Assembly (NCBI RefSeq): GCF_006491645.1
Contig: NZ_VDCZ01000001.1
Coordinates: 496,001-560,000, forward strand
Direction: 5' to 3'
DNA length: 64,000 nucleotides
From: Flavobacterium profundi
Lineage (GTDB): Bacteria > Bacteroidota > Bacteroidia > Flavobacteriales > Flavobacteriaceae
Made by a program: the position numbers and the translations under genes. Shown one piece after another: positions 42,648 through 51,136 of this stretch. Each line of letters begins with the position of its first letter. Within the stretch, counting starts at the first letter, position 1. Under the pieces are notes generated by a model. It saw only the letters and a program-made list of their open reading frames with translations, had not been told where the DNA came from and made no database searches.

Positions 42648-43196
42648 CTAATTCTTAATTTCCTTTTGCACTTTTCCACAATTTGGCATTTTACTACCAT
42701 AATATGGGTTTTTTACTTCCTTATTTGTGCTTAACCACGAACTACCTTTATCATACATTGGGCAGAACTGTTGGTAGAGTGTGTTTTCAGTTCCAGTAAT
42801 AGTAATCATGTCAGTAATATCTTTACTCAACGTCTTGAAATGTTCTCTTTGATGATCGAGTTCACTTTTAGCAATATGTTCTGCATGTTCTATTGCATCT
42901 TCAATAATTTCTATAAGTTCCATTTGTTCCATACCTCTATAGGTAGTTCTATCAAAGGCTTTAAAAGAGGCTACTAATTTAGAAGCTACAGCAGCTGCTT
43001 TTTTTGTATCATCCGCTACCAATGCGTCTTTTAAGTTAATGTAATCGCTTAGGATTGCTTCCGCTTTAACATCATTATTTTGCTTCATTTTACTATGTTT
43101 CATTTTATCATGGTTATGATTATGCCCATCTTGTGCATAAGTAAAAGAAATAGCTAATAATAGCATTATTGTTATACTTGTTTTTAAAAATTTCAT
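42648..43196 (-). CDS. DUF3347 exported protein
   Basis: The 182-residue protein has a signal peptide ('[18 protein letters not shown]'), a His/Met-rich stretch ('[16 protein letters not shown]') and a DUF3347 domain: '[21 protein letters not shown]', '[25 protein letters not shown]' (split), '[15 protein letters not shown]', '[14 protein letters not shown]'. The FCPM, MPNCG and His residues suggest copper binding in the periplasm. Two more copies of this domain are in the window (43670 and the end of 48141). Confidence 0.85.
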   Translation of the reverse strand: MKFLKTSITIMLLLAISFTYAQDGHNHNHDKMKHSKMKQNNDVKAEAILSDYINLKDALVADDTKKAAAVASKLVASFKAFDRTTYRGMEQMELIEIIEDAIEHAEHIAKSELDHQREHFKTLSKDITDMITITGTENTLYQQFCPMYDKGSSWLSTNKEVKNPYYGSKMPNCGKVQKEIKN

Positions 43197-43216
43197 CTTT
43201 TTAAATTATTAAATTA

Positions 43217-43669
43217 TTATAAACTATCTTTTAATTCTGAGATATAATTTAGAATTTCTTGCCTCTTAGTGTTATCCAATACTGCTTCTTTATGAATAAA
43301 TGTATACGAACTTAAAGGCATCTTGTTATCTTTAATTTGACTAACAATCGATTTTAATTTACTTTTTTTTCTTCTGTTTGAGTAGTTATCCCATTCACTA
43401 AAATTTAATTCTGATTTTCCTTCTTCGATATGATTTTCTAAAAACCAAGCTACAGGCTGTACTGTATTGTACCACGGATAGGACGTGTTATTACTGTGAC
43501 AGTCATAACAAGAAGTTTGTAATGTAGCTTTAATATTATTAGGCACATTATTAACTATCATAAAATCTGTATTGGGTACACTTTCACTTTGATTGCGTTT
43601 TGTGGGAATGAATTGAATTCCCACAAACACAATCAGTAAAATCAGTAAGATGATTTTAGAAATTTTCAT
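43217..43669 (-). CDS. Haem-binding domain protein
   Basis: This 150-residue protein has one N-terminal helix ('IILLILLIVFVGIQFIP') and a haem-binding motif 'SCYDCHSNNTSYPWYNTVQP' (CxxCH near residue 55), then 'HIEEGKSELNFSEWDNYS' as in the Haem_bd family. A single c-type haem held on a membrane anchor is expected. It lies between two DUF3347 genes; the 3' neighbour's stop is directly adjacent (1-base gap upstream). Confidence 0.85.
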   Translation of the reverse strand: MKISKIILLILLIVFVGIQFIPTKRNQSESVPNTDFMIVNNVPNNIKATLQTSCYDCHSNNTSYPWYNTVQPVAWFLENHIEEGKSELNFSEWDNYSNRRKKSKLKSIVSQIKDNKMPLSSYTFIHKEAVLDNTKRQEILNYISELKDSL

Positions 43670-44404
43670 TTAGTTAATTTGCTTTTTTACACTTCCACAT
43701 TTTAGCATTTTTGAACCAAAATATGGGTTTTTAATTTCTTTCACTTCACTTAACCAATTTGCTCCTTTATTGTTATTTGCCATTGGGCAAAAATCTTGAT
43801 AGACTACTTTATCCGTTCCAAGAAGTGCTACTAAATCGGTAATATCTGTACTTAAAGCTTCAAAGTGTTCTCTTTGATGATCGATAGGACTTTTTATAAT
43901 GTGCTCAGCATGTTCTTTTGCACTTTCTGCAATTTCCATATACTCTTTATGTGTCTCACCTGATAATTTTGACATGTCAAATTTAGAAATAGCTGTTAAA
44001 AGAGAATTTCCTCCATTTGCCGTTTTTTCTTTACTGTCTGCTACCAAACCATTTTTGATTTCAAAGTAAGCGTCAAGCATAGCTGATGTAGCATTGTTTT
44101 TTGTACTGTTTTGAGTGATTTCTCTTTCTGTACTTTCGCTATTACCATGGTCATGTCCATCTTCATGATTCATTTCTGAATGATCATGTGTTTCAACAGC
44201 TTCTAAATCCATTCCGCATTTTGGGCATGAACCCGCTTTGTCATACATTTTATCGTCTTCGCATTTCATTGGACATGCATATTTTGTATGATTATCACTC
44301 ATTTCATTATGCATTTCCTCTTTTTGCTCTTCTTGTTTGTTGTCTTTACAAGAAACTGTTACGCTTAATAAAGCTACTGCTAAAATTCCGATTACTTTTT
44401 TCAT
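43670..44404 (-). CDS. Lipoprotein with heavy-metal-binding and DUF3347 domains
   Basis: The 244-residue protein has a lipobox ('LLSVTVSCKDNK', Cys19), a heavy-metal-binding segment 'YACPMKCEDDKMYDKAGSCPKCGMDL' (split, ~42-67) and a His-rich linker 'HDHSEMNHEDGHDHGNSE', followed by DUF3347 (~115-244: 'DAYFEIKNGLVADSKEK', 'HIIKSPIDHQREHF', 'DFCPMANNNKGANWLS', 'NPYFGSKMLKCGSV'). It likely stores or passes copper at the outer or inner membrane surface. Confidence 0.85.
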   Translation of the reverse strand: MKKVIGILAVALLSVTVSCKDNKQEEQKEEMHNEMSDNHTKYACPMKCEDDKMYDKAGSCPKCGMDLEAVETHDHSEMNHEDGHDHGNSESTEREITQNSTKNNATSAMLDAYFEIKNGLVADSKEKTANGGNSLLTAISKFDMSKLSGETHKEYMEIAESAKEHAEHIIKSPIDHQREHFEALSTDITDLVALLGTDKVVYQDFCPMANNNKGANWLSEVKEIKNPYFGSKMLKCGSVKKQIN

Positions 44405-44489
44405 GATTTTAAAATTTATTTATTGCCTACTCTTATCAGTTTTCGGCTTACCTGTTTATTTTGTGTTTTTTATGGCTACAATTTATTTT

Positions 44490-44951
44490 TTACTTTCTTG
44501 ACGAATTATGGCTTATCACAATTTTCCATTCATCGTTTTCTTTTTTTAATACTGATGTGACTACACATTTTCGTTTAAACTCTTTATTGTCTTTCGCAAT
44601 TACAATGGTATAGTTGTATGTTTCGATAGCATAAGCAAGAGTGCTTTCAACAACAGTCTCAACTTTATAATCGGTAATTGTAAATGATTTAAATTCTTTA
44701 AACTCTGGTGCTAAATGATGATCAAAATAATGCTCATAACTTCCTTCACTACCACCACTTTCAAAAATTTGTGAGTTGGTAGCAAATAGTTGTTTGGTGT
44801 TAGACAAATCCATTTTTTGAGTTGCCTCATTGTATTTTTTTAAAACACTTTTTACTGCTTCTACATCTGTTGTTTGCGAAAATGCTGTTGTTGATATGAT
44901 GATAAGCATTATCAATAGAAATCTTTTTTTTACGAAATTCAATTTTTCCAT
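44490..44951 (-). CDS. Exported NTF2-like (SnoaL/DUF4440) protein
   Basis: The 153-residue protein has a signal peptide ('RFLLIMLIIISTTAFSQ') and a single NTF2-like domain: 'AVKSVLKKYNEATQKMDLSNTKQLF' (split), 'FESGGSEGSYEHYFDHHLAPEFKEF' (split), 'CVVTSVLKKENDEWKIVISH'. Such domains bind small ligands; no catalytic residues are clear. The region 44405-44489 has no gene. Confidence 0.75.
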   Translation of the reverse strand: MEKLNFVKKRFLLIMLIIISTTAFSQTTDVEAVKSVLKKYNEATQKMDLSNTKQLFATNSQIFESGGSEGSYEHYFDHHLAPEFKEFKSFTITDYKVETVVESTLAYAIETYNYTIVIAKDNKEFKRKCVVTSVLKKENDEWKIVISHNSSRK

Positions 44952-45091
44952 TTTGTTTAGTTTATTAATTAAAAATATTATTTACTGGCAACATTTTTTA
45001 ATGAATATTTTCTTAAAAATCCATTTTAGAACATTTAGTGTTTTTTCCATTTTTTTTGTTTTTTTTGTTTATCCTAATAGGAGTTTACCTT

Positions 45092-45571
45092 TTAAAGCAT
45101 ACCTTTTGCAATCTCATTATTGATAAGTTTCCCCCTAGGATTTTTTGCAATAAATACACCATTGCTATTAAACAATAGAGTTGTCGGTATCTCTCTAATT
45201 TTCAATAGTTTTCCTAATTTTTCTTTAAAATCTTTAGGTTGATTTAATTGTATGTATGTCATTTTATCTTTATCTATTGCAGCTAACCATTTTTGTTTAT
45301 CCCTATCTAAAGAAATGCCGATTATTACAAAATTTTTGTCTTGATTAAGTTTGTAAAAATTAGCTAATTTCCTGTTAGATATTCTACAAGCACCACATGA
45401 AGAAGCCCAAAAATCAATCAGAATAGTTTTCCCTTTAAATGAAGCAATATTTATTTCTATATTTTTCTCATTCATCAAATTAATATCAGGGAGCATTTCG
45501 CCAACTTTAAGTTGTGCATTTACACTCAAAGCACTTACCATTAAAGAAATTATTAAGATGTATATTTTCAT
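45092..45571 (-). CDS. TlpA-like thioredoxin-fold protein
   Basis: This 159-residue protein has a signal peptide ('IYILIISLMVSALSVNAQ') and a TlpA/ResA thioredoxin fold: 'GEMLPDINLMNEKN', 'TILIDFWASSCGACRISNRKL' (split; CGAC active site near residue 60) and 'REIPTTLLFNSNGVF' (cis-Pro). It probably keeps periplasmic Cys of copper proteins reduced. It lies 12 bases after the oxidase-barrel gene. The intergenic region on its 3' side (44952-45091) shows no gene. Confidence 0.85.
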   Translation of the reverse strand: MKIYILIISLMVSALSVNAQLKVGEMLPDINLMNEKNIEINIASFKGKTILIDFWASSCGACRISNRKLANFYKLNQDKNFVIIGISLDRDKQKWLAAIDKDKMTYIQLNQPKDFKEKLGKLLKIREIPTTLLFNSNGVFIAKNPRGKLINNEIAKGML

Positions 45572-45583
45572 TTTTTTTAATTA

Positions 45584-48124
45584 TCAATAGTTAAAGGTTG
45601 CTCCTAAACCTAATCCCATATCGCTATCATAGTGCGTTGTAATACCAAAATTTCTTTTGATTATATATTTTACAGCTGCCATATATTCTTTATCGGTATT
45701 CCACATTAAACTCATTCGTACTCGTTTTGATACTGGAATGTCTTTTCGTTCAAATTGTAAACGAACATTTCCATCAGTAAAAATTTCTGCTTGTGCAACA
45801 ATAAGCATTGGTAAGGTATAATTGACCCCTGCACTAAGTAATGCCCTATTATCTTTGGTATTTGTTTGTCCAAAAAGATTTTGTTCTTGTTGGTCTATTC
45901 CTAATTTTCTGTACCTCCAATCAAATCCAATGAAAGGCATAAGCCATTGCATTTTTCCAATATACCGTCCAATGTGCGTTTCGGTTTCGTAACCGTGCAT
46001 GTCGTTATATCCCAAACGCCATTCTGTTCCAATACTCCAACGTGTGCTTTGATACATTGCCTCGCCATCATTACCATTAGTTGCAAAATCATTTTCTGCC
46101 ATAAAATGAAACTTTCTGTCATCTGCAAATAATTTTCGTCTTGCTAGTTTAGGATTTGGAATTTCTGGATTAGGAGCTTGATTTTCGTAGGTAAAAACTC
46201 TACCCATTCCGCTCATCATGTGATACAGAATGTGACAATGAAAGAACCAATCTCCTTCAACATTTGCATTAAATTCCAATACATCAGTTTCCATTGGCAT
46301 AATATCCACAACGTTTTTTAGAGGAGCATAATCTCCTTGACCATTTAAAAGTCTAAAATCATGACCATGTAAGTGCATAGGATGACGCATCATAGAATTA
46401 TTATGAATTGTGATGCGAACATTTTCTCCTTTTTTAATTAATATTTTATCTGATTCAGAAACTACTTTGTTGTCTAAACTCCAAACATAGCGATTCATAT
46501 TTCCTGTCAATTCAAATTTTAATTCTCTTACCGGTGCATCTTTTGGAAGTGAAGTTTTAGTGGGTGATTTTAACATTGCGTAATTTAATGTTGTAATATC
46601 CGATAGCGCATTACTGTTATAATCCGCTTCGGTCATCTTCATATCTTTCATTTTTTCTTCACCTTTCTTTTTTTGTTCGCCTGTAATTTCTGGGTACATT
46701 ACTACATTCATATCCATTTGATTATAAGACATATTCATACCCATATCATCTAAATCACCATTCATTTTCATCATCCCGTTCATCATTTTCATTCCTTCAA
46801 AATATTTAAGTTTGGGAAGTGGTTTGATAAGTTGTTTGATTCCGTCTCCAATAAAATAAGAAGCTGAATACAATCTATCTTCGGTCGTGGCTAAAAATTC
46901 AAAAGCAGTTTTATCGTTTGGAATAGTAACAACAACATCGTAAGTTTCAGAAACACCAATAATTAATCGGTCTACTTCTACAGGTTCTACATCGTTACCA
47001 TCGTTTGCAACTACTGTTATTTTTCCACCAGCATAAGTAAGCCAAAAATAGGAGGAAGCACCGCCATTTGAAATACGCAAACGTACTTTATCACCACCTT
47101 TTAAAGGCTTTCCATCAATATTTTTCACATCTGTACTTTGCTTTCCATTCATAAGAATTTTATCGTAAAAGACATCGCTTACATCCATTGCGTTCATCCT
47201 TTTCCATTCATTTTTTAGTTTTACACCTAAATAACCTTGTTGTATAGCTTCTGCATAACTTTGGGTTGTTCCTTTTTTAATAGCTGGATAATCGTTAGCG
47301 TTATGCAACATTCTATGTACGTTCTCGGGTTTCAAATCTGTCCATTCGCTTAATACTATTGGTACAGTTGGTAAATTGTCAATACCGTTTCTAAAAGTAG
47401 GGTCTTCAGCTCTTTTGTTCATCACAAAATTACCATACATTCCGATTTGCTCCTGCAGTCCAAAATGGCTATGATACCAATGTGTTCCATGCTGAATTAT
47501 TGGAAATGTATACTTATGTATGGTATGTGGTGGAATGGGCATTTGTGTCACATTTGGAACCCCATCTTCTTTATTAGGTAAAAACAATCCGTGCCAATGC
47601 AGTGAAGTTTCTTCGTCTAGTTCATTATGTACATATATTTCAGCAATATCACCTTCGGTAAACGTTAAAGTAGGCATTGGGATTTGTCCGTTTACGGCAA
47701 TGGCTCTTTTAGGTTTTCCTGTAAAATTCACGATAGTATCTCGCACATAAAGATCGTAACGCACTGTTTTTGAAACTGTTTTAACTGGCTTTAATGTTTT
47801 TATTGAATCTGATTTTATCTCTGGTTCGGGCATTGTCAAATTAACCGTTTGTTTATTGGTAATTTCAGGTTTCTTTGATTTTTTGCTAGCAGGCATTTTC
47901 ATATCCATTTGCTTTTTTGCATTGGTCTTGGTTTTTTCTTTTACCAAATCCATTCCGCACTTAGGACATTTACCTGGTTGAATAGCATGAATTTCTGGGT
48001 GCATGACGCAAGTGTAAGTAACTTGTTGGGTTTCTTTTTTACTCATATCCATACCTTTCATATTTTGCGCTTGTGCAAAATTATTCCAGATGAGGAGTAT
48101 TACTATTAGTGTTGTTTTTTTCAC
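45584..48124 (-). CDS. Multicopper oxidase with N-terminal metal-binding domain and C-terminal barrel (CopA-CopB fusion)
   Basis: The 846-residue protein has a signal peptide (1-19), a heavy-metal-binding segment 'YTCVMHPEIHAIQPGKCPKCGMDL' (split, ~37-60), a Met/Lys-rich linker, then a three-domain multicopper oxidase (~125-640): 'TSLHWHGLFLPN', 'GTHWYHSHFG', 'RHPMHLHGHDFRL', 'DWFFHCHILYHMMSGM' with the usual type 1 Cys, His and Met. The last ~180 residues ('FHFMAENDF', 'WSIGTEWRLGYND', 'RVRMSLMWNTDKEY') resemble the CopB outer-membrane barrel. So CopA and CopB of other bacteria are one protein here. It would oxidise Cu(I) in the periplasm while tethered to the outer membrane. Confidence 0.88.
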   Translation of the reverse strand: MKKTTLIVILLIWNNFAQAQNMKGMDMSKKETQQVTYTCVMHPEIHAIQPGKCPKCGMDLVKEKTKTNAKKQMDMKMPASKKSKKPEITNKQTVNLTMPEPEIKSDSIKTLKPVKTVSKTVRYDLYVRDTIVNFTGKPKRAIAVNGQIPMPTLTFTEGDIAEIYVHNELDEETSLHWHGLFLPNKEDGVPNVTQMPIPPHTIHKYTFPIIQHGTHWYHSHFGLQEQIGMYGNFVMNKRAEDPTFRNGIDNLPTVPIVLSEWTDLKPENVHRMLHNANDYPAIKKGTTQSYAEAIQQGYLGVKLKNEWKRMNAMDVSDVFYDKILMNGKQSTDVKNIDGKPLKGGDKVRLRISNGGASSYFWLTYAGGKITVVANDGNDVEPVEVDRLIIGVSETYDVVVTIPNDKTAFEFLATTEDRLYSASYFIGDGIKQLIKPLPKLKYFEGMKMMNGMMKMNGDLDDMGMNMSYNQMDMNVVMYPEITGEQKKKGEEKMKDMKMTEADYNSNALSDITTLNYAMLKSPTKTSLPKDAPVRELKFELTGNMNRYVWSLDNKVVSESDKILIKKGENVRITIHNNSMMRHPMHLHGHDFRLLNGQGDYAPLKNVVDIMPMETDVLEFNANVEGDWFFHCHILYHMMSGMGRVFTYENQAPNPEIPNPKLARRKLFADDRKFHFMAENDFATNGNDGEAMYQSTRWSIGTEWRLGYNDMHGYETETHIGRYIGKMQWLMPFIGFDWRYRKLGIDQQEQNLFGQTNTKDNRALLSAGVNYTLPMLIVAQAEIFTDGNVRLQFERKDIPVSKRVRMSLMWNTDKEYMAAVKYIIKRNFGITTHYDSDMGLGLGATFNY

Positions 48125-48140
48125 TTTGTTAATTATTACT

Positions 48141-49913
48141 TTATTTAATTGTTTCTTTTACTTCTCCACATTTTATCATTGAAGCTCCAAAATATGGGTT
48201 AACTACTTTATTCTCTTTACTTAACCAATTGGCACCTTTATCACTATTAGCCATAGGACAAAACTGAACGTATGCACTCTCAGTTAAAGGATTAAAAGCT
48301 TTTGTCATTGCTATCATAACATTTGATATAGGTTCAAAAGTCATTCTTAATTCTTTAATGTTTTTAATATGTGTAGCATGAAGTGTCTGTTTTTTCAGCT
48401 CTGTTTGATAATTCATCCATACTTTATGAGATTCACCTTTAAATACGCTCATGTTTATTTTATTGAAAGATTTTTCAAATGCTAACAAAGCTTTTTTAGC
48501 CGCATTAAAATCATCTTTTGTTAAGGCATCTTTCAATTCAAAATAATCTTTATATATTGGTTGTAAACTCTTTTTAGCTTCAGCACTAATCGTTGTTTTG
48601 TCTGCTTTTAATGCTGCTTTTTTATCTTCATTCATTGGCATTGTTGCACCTCCATGATTATGACCTGTGCTTACTCTGCCACCTTCAAGATTCATCATGC
48701 TTGGTTTACCGGCTAATTGTGCAGCTGCATCTACATTAAAAGTACCATTAGCTACAATTTCTTCACCAACTTCTAAACCTTGTTCAATTATATAATCATT
48801 CCCTAAAAGAGGTCCTAATGTCACTTCACGTAGTTTGAATGTTATTCCCTTATCGGTTTCATTTTTAATATAAACAATAGAGCGTTTTCCTGTCCACATT
48901 ACAGCTGATTTAGGAACACTTAATGTCGCTTTATTGCCAACTACTTTAGTTTTTAAAGTACCCGTTGCAAACATTTCAGGTTTGAATTTTAATCCAGAAT
49001 TAGCTACCTCAACTCTTGCCTTCGCGATTCGTGTCATTGGGTTTATAAATGGGTCAATAAATGCAATTGTTCCTGAAAATGTTTCTCCTGGAAAAGATGC
49101 TACTGTATAGTTAATTTTATTTCCTTTTTTAACCCAACTCATATCCGATTCGTAAATTTCAAAAAGTACCCAAACGGTTGACAAATCAGCAACATCATAT
49201 AAGGTTTGCCCTTTTTGAAGATAATCGCCAAGCTCTACATTTTTCTTAATAATATATCCTGAAACATCAGCATAAATAGGAAATCTATCTTGTGTTTTTC
49301 CTGAAGAAATAATACTGTTTATGGTAGCGTCTGAAACTTTCCAGTTTTTCAATTTCATTTTTACCGATTCAAATAATTGTGGCTGAATTTCTTTTACACT
49401 ATAGGCTTCAATAAGTTCTTGTTGTGCACTAGCTAGCTCTGGAGAATACACATAAGCTACTACTTGACCTTTTTTTACATATTCGCCTACAAAAGTAACT
49501 TGAATTTTTTCAATACGACCTGGTATGTGTGAGGATTGGCTGTAAACTGTTTTCTCATTTACTTCAATTTTTCCATTCAGTGCTATTTCTTTGATACCAT
49601 CCGTATTTCCTACTTTATAAGTAGAAATTCCTGCAATAATCATGGCTGATTCCGACATACTAATTGCGTCTGGGTCAATATCTTCATTACCAGCTTCTAA
49701 CGGGATTAAATCCATTCCACAAATAGGACAATCTCCTGGTTCTGGTTGTCTAATTTGTGGGTGCATGGAACACGTCCAAACTTCTGCTTTTGATTTGACT
49801 TCAGTTTTATTATCTTCTTCTTTAGTGCTTCCACCAAAGAATAGAGCACCTAATAATAGCCCAACTAATAAAGTTACTGCTAATAGTATTTTTGTTTTTT
49901 TATCTATGTTCAT
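48141..49913 (-). CDS. cusB: CusB-type adaptor with metal-binding and DUF3347 domains
   Basis: The 590-residue protein begins with a membrane anchor ('ILLAVTLLVGLLLGALFFGG'), then the heavy-metal-binding segment 'WTCSMHPQIRQPEPGDCPICGMDL' (split, ~46-69). The adaptor core follows (~90-420): 'GRIEKIQVTFVGEYVKKGQ', 'ADVSGYIIKKNVELGDYLQKGQ' (split), barrel and 'VNPMTRIAKARVE'-like strand. Residues ~450-590 are a DUF3347 domain ('DYFELKDALTKDDF', 'QFCPMANSDKGANWLS', 'NPYFGASMIKCGEV'). It links CusA and CusC and can hand metal to CusA. It lies 2 bases after the cusC-like gene. Confidence 0.9.
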   Translation of the reverse strand: MNIDKKTKILLAVTLLVGLLLGALFFGGSTKEEDNKTEVKSKAEVWTCSMHPQIRQPEPGDCPICGMDLIPLEAGNEDIDPDAISMSESAMIIAGISTYKVGNTDGIKEIALNGKIEVNEKTVYSQSSHIPGRIEKIQVTFVGEYVKKGQVVAYVYSPELASAQQELIEAYSVKEIQPQLFESVKMKLKNWKVSDATINSIISSGKTQDRFPIYADVSGYIIKKNVELGDYLQKGQTLYDVADLSTVWVLFEIYESDMSWVKKGNKINYTVASFPGETFSGTIAFIDPFINPMTRIAKARVEVANSGLKFKPEMFATGTLKTKVVGNKATLSVPKSAVMWTGKRSIVYIKNETDKGITFKLREVTLGPLLGNDYIIEQGLEVGEEIVANGTFNVDAAAQLAGKPSMMNLEGGRVSTGHNHGGATMPMNEDKKAALKADKTTISAEAKKSLQPIYKDYFELKDALTKDDFNAAKKALLAFEKSFNKINMSVFKGESHKVWMNYQTELKKQTLHATHIKNIKELRMTFEPISNVMIAMTKAFNPLTESAYVQFCPMANSDKGANWLSKENKVVNPYFGASMIKCGEVKETIK

Positions 49914-49915
49914 GA

Positions 49916-51136
49916 TTAAAATTGTTTTGCTGTTAAATAATCCAATTCCGCTAATTTTATATAAAAAGTACTAATGCTTGACAACTGCATTTTTTGATAC
50001 TTTAAAAGCTCTTGTTGCATGCGTAATACTTCTTCAAAATCTTTGTTTGCATTACTGTAATAAGCAAATAATAGATTCAAACTTTTGGAGAGTGTTATTA
50101 CTTGACCTTCATATAATTTTAATAAATCTCTTTCCTTTTCTAATTCAAAAACAAGTTTATAATATGTACCGTTTAGTTTGTTTTCATACGCTTCTTTTTG
50201 AAAAGAAAAACTTTCTTGCATTAGTTTTGCTTCTTTCGTTGCTGCATTGTATTTTTTTCTAAAGATTGGCAAACTAACCGAAACCATTGGCATGATAATA
50301 TCTTTTCCTGAATCTGGAAAGTTATTCATTCCTTTCCCTACCAAAACATAATCTAAACCAAGACCTAATTTAGGTAAACCTTGCTTTCTGGCTACTTCAA
50401 TAGCTACTTCTGAAGCTTGTTTTTTTAATTCAAGCTCTTGTAGTATTGGGTTAGTGGTTATAGAATCTTTGCGGTATTCCATTGGTAATTCCATAATTTG
50501 CAAATCTTTAGAAATAACAATTTTTTCATTGTACTTTCTATTTAATATACTATTCAACCAAGATGTTAATGCAGGTTCTTTTTTAGTTAAAATATCTAAA
50601 TTAGTTTGTGCATCTTTTATCATAATATCCACACGCAAGACATCTACTAAACTTCCTTTACCATTTTCAAATTTCGCATTGGCAATGTTTTTGTATGATT
50701 CTAGAATTTTGATGTTTTCTTGTTCAATATCTTTTAGTTTTAATAGCTCATACAAAGGATAATAAGCAGTAGCAACTTGAGAATACAATTGATTTTTAGC
50801 ATTTAAAAAGGCTTGGTATTTACTTTCTGCCATTAAAGTTGCTGCATTTTTTTGAGCTTTTAAAGTACCAAACCAAGGAAACATTTGCGAAAGTGAAAAC
50901 CGCATGTTTTGAGGGCCAAGTCTTGTTTCTACGGGTGAAATAAAATACCCCATAGAAAGATTAGGATCTGGTAAAGAACTCACTTGTGGTATTTTTTGCA
51001 TGGCTGCTTCAAACTCTTTATACTTTGCTTTTAATTCAGGATTATTTTCTGCTGCAATAGTATAGTAATCGTTTATAGATTGTCCTTCAACATTATAAGC
51101 AAAAAATAAAAGTGATATAATTATTAGTTTACGCAT
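49916..51136 (-). CDS. cusC: TolC-family outer-membrane factor (CusC-like)
   Basis: This 406-residue protein has a signal peptide ('IIISLLFFAYNVEGQ') and two TolC repeats: 'YYTIAAENNPELKAKYKEFEAA' (split), 'LSQMFPWFGTLKAQKNAATL', 'VSVSLPIFRKKYNAATKEAKL'. The coiled-coil helices are predicted from heptads around 'LKLKDIEQENIKILESYK'. It forms the outer-membrane exit duct for CusA/CusB. It overlaps cusA by 8 bases. Confidence 0.9.
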   Translation of the reverse strand: MRKLIIISLLFFAYNVEGQSINDYYTIAAENNPELKAKYKEFEAAMQKIPQVSSLPDPNLSMGYFISPVETRLGPQNMRFSLSQMFPWFGTLKAQKNAATLMAESKYQAFLNAKNQLYSQVATAYYPLYELLKLKDIEQENIKILESYKNIANAKFENGKGSLVDVLRVDIMIKDAQTNLDILTKKEPALTSWLNSILNRKYNEKIVISKDLQIMELPMEYRKDSITTNPILQELELKKQASEVAIEVARKQGLPKLGLGLDYVLVGKGMNNFPDSGKDIIMPMVSVSLPIFRKKYNAATKEAKLMQESFSFQKEAYENKLNGTYYKLVFELEKERDLLKLYEGQVITLSKSLNLLFAYYSNANKDFEEVLRMQQELLKYQKMQLSSISTFYIKLAELDYLTAKQF

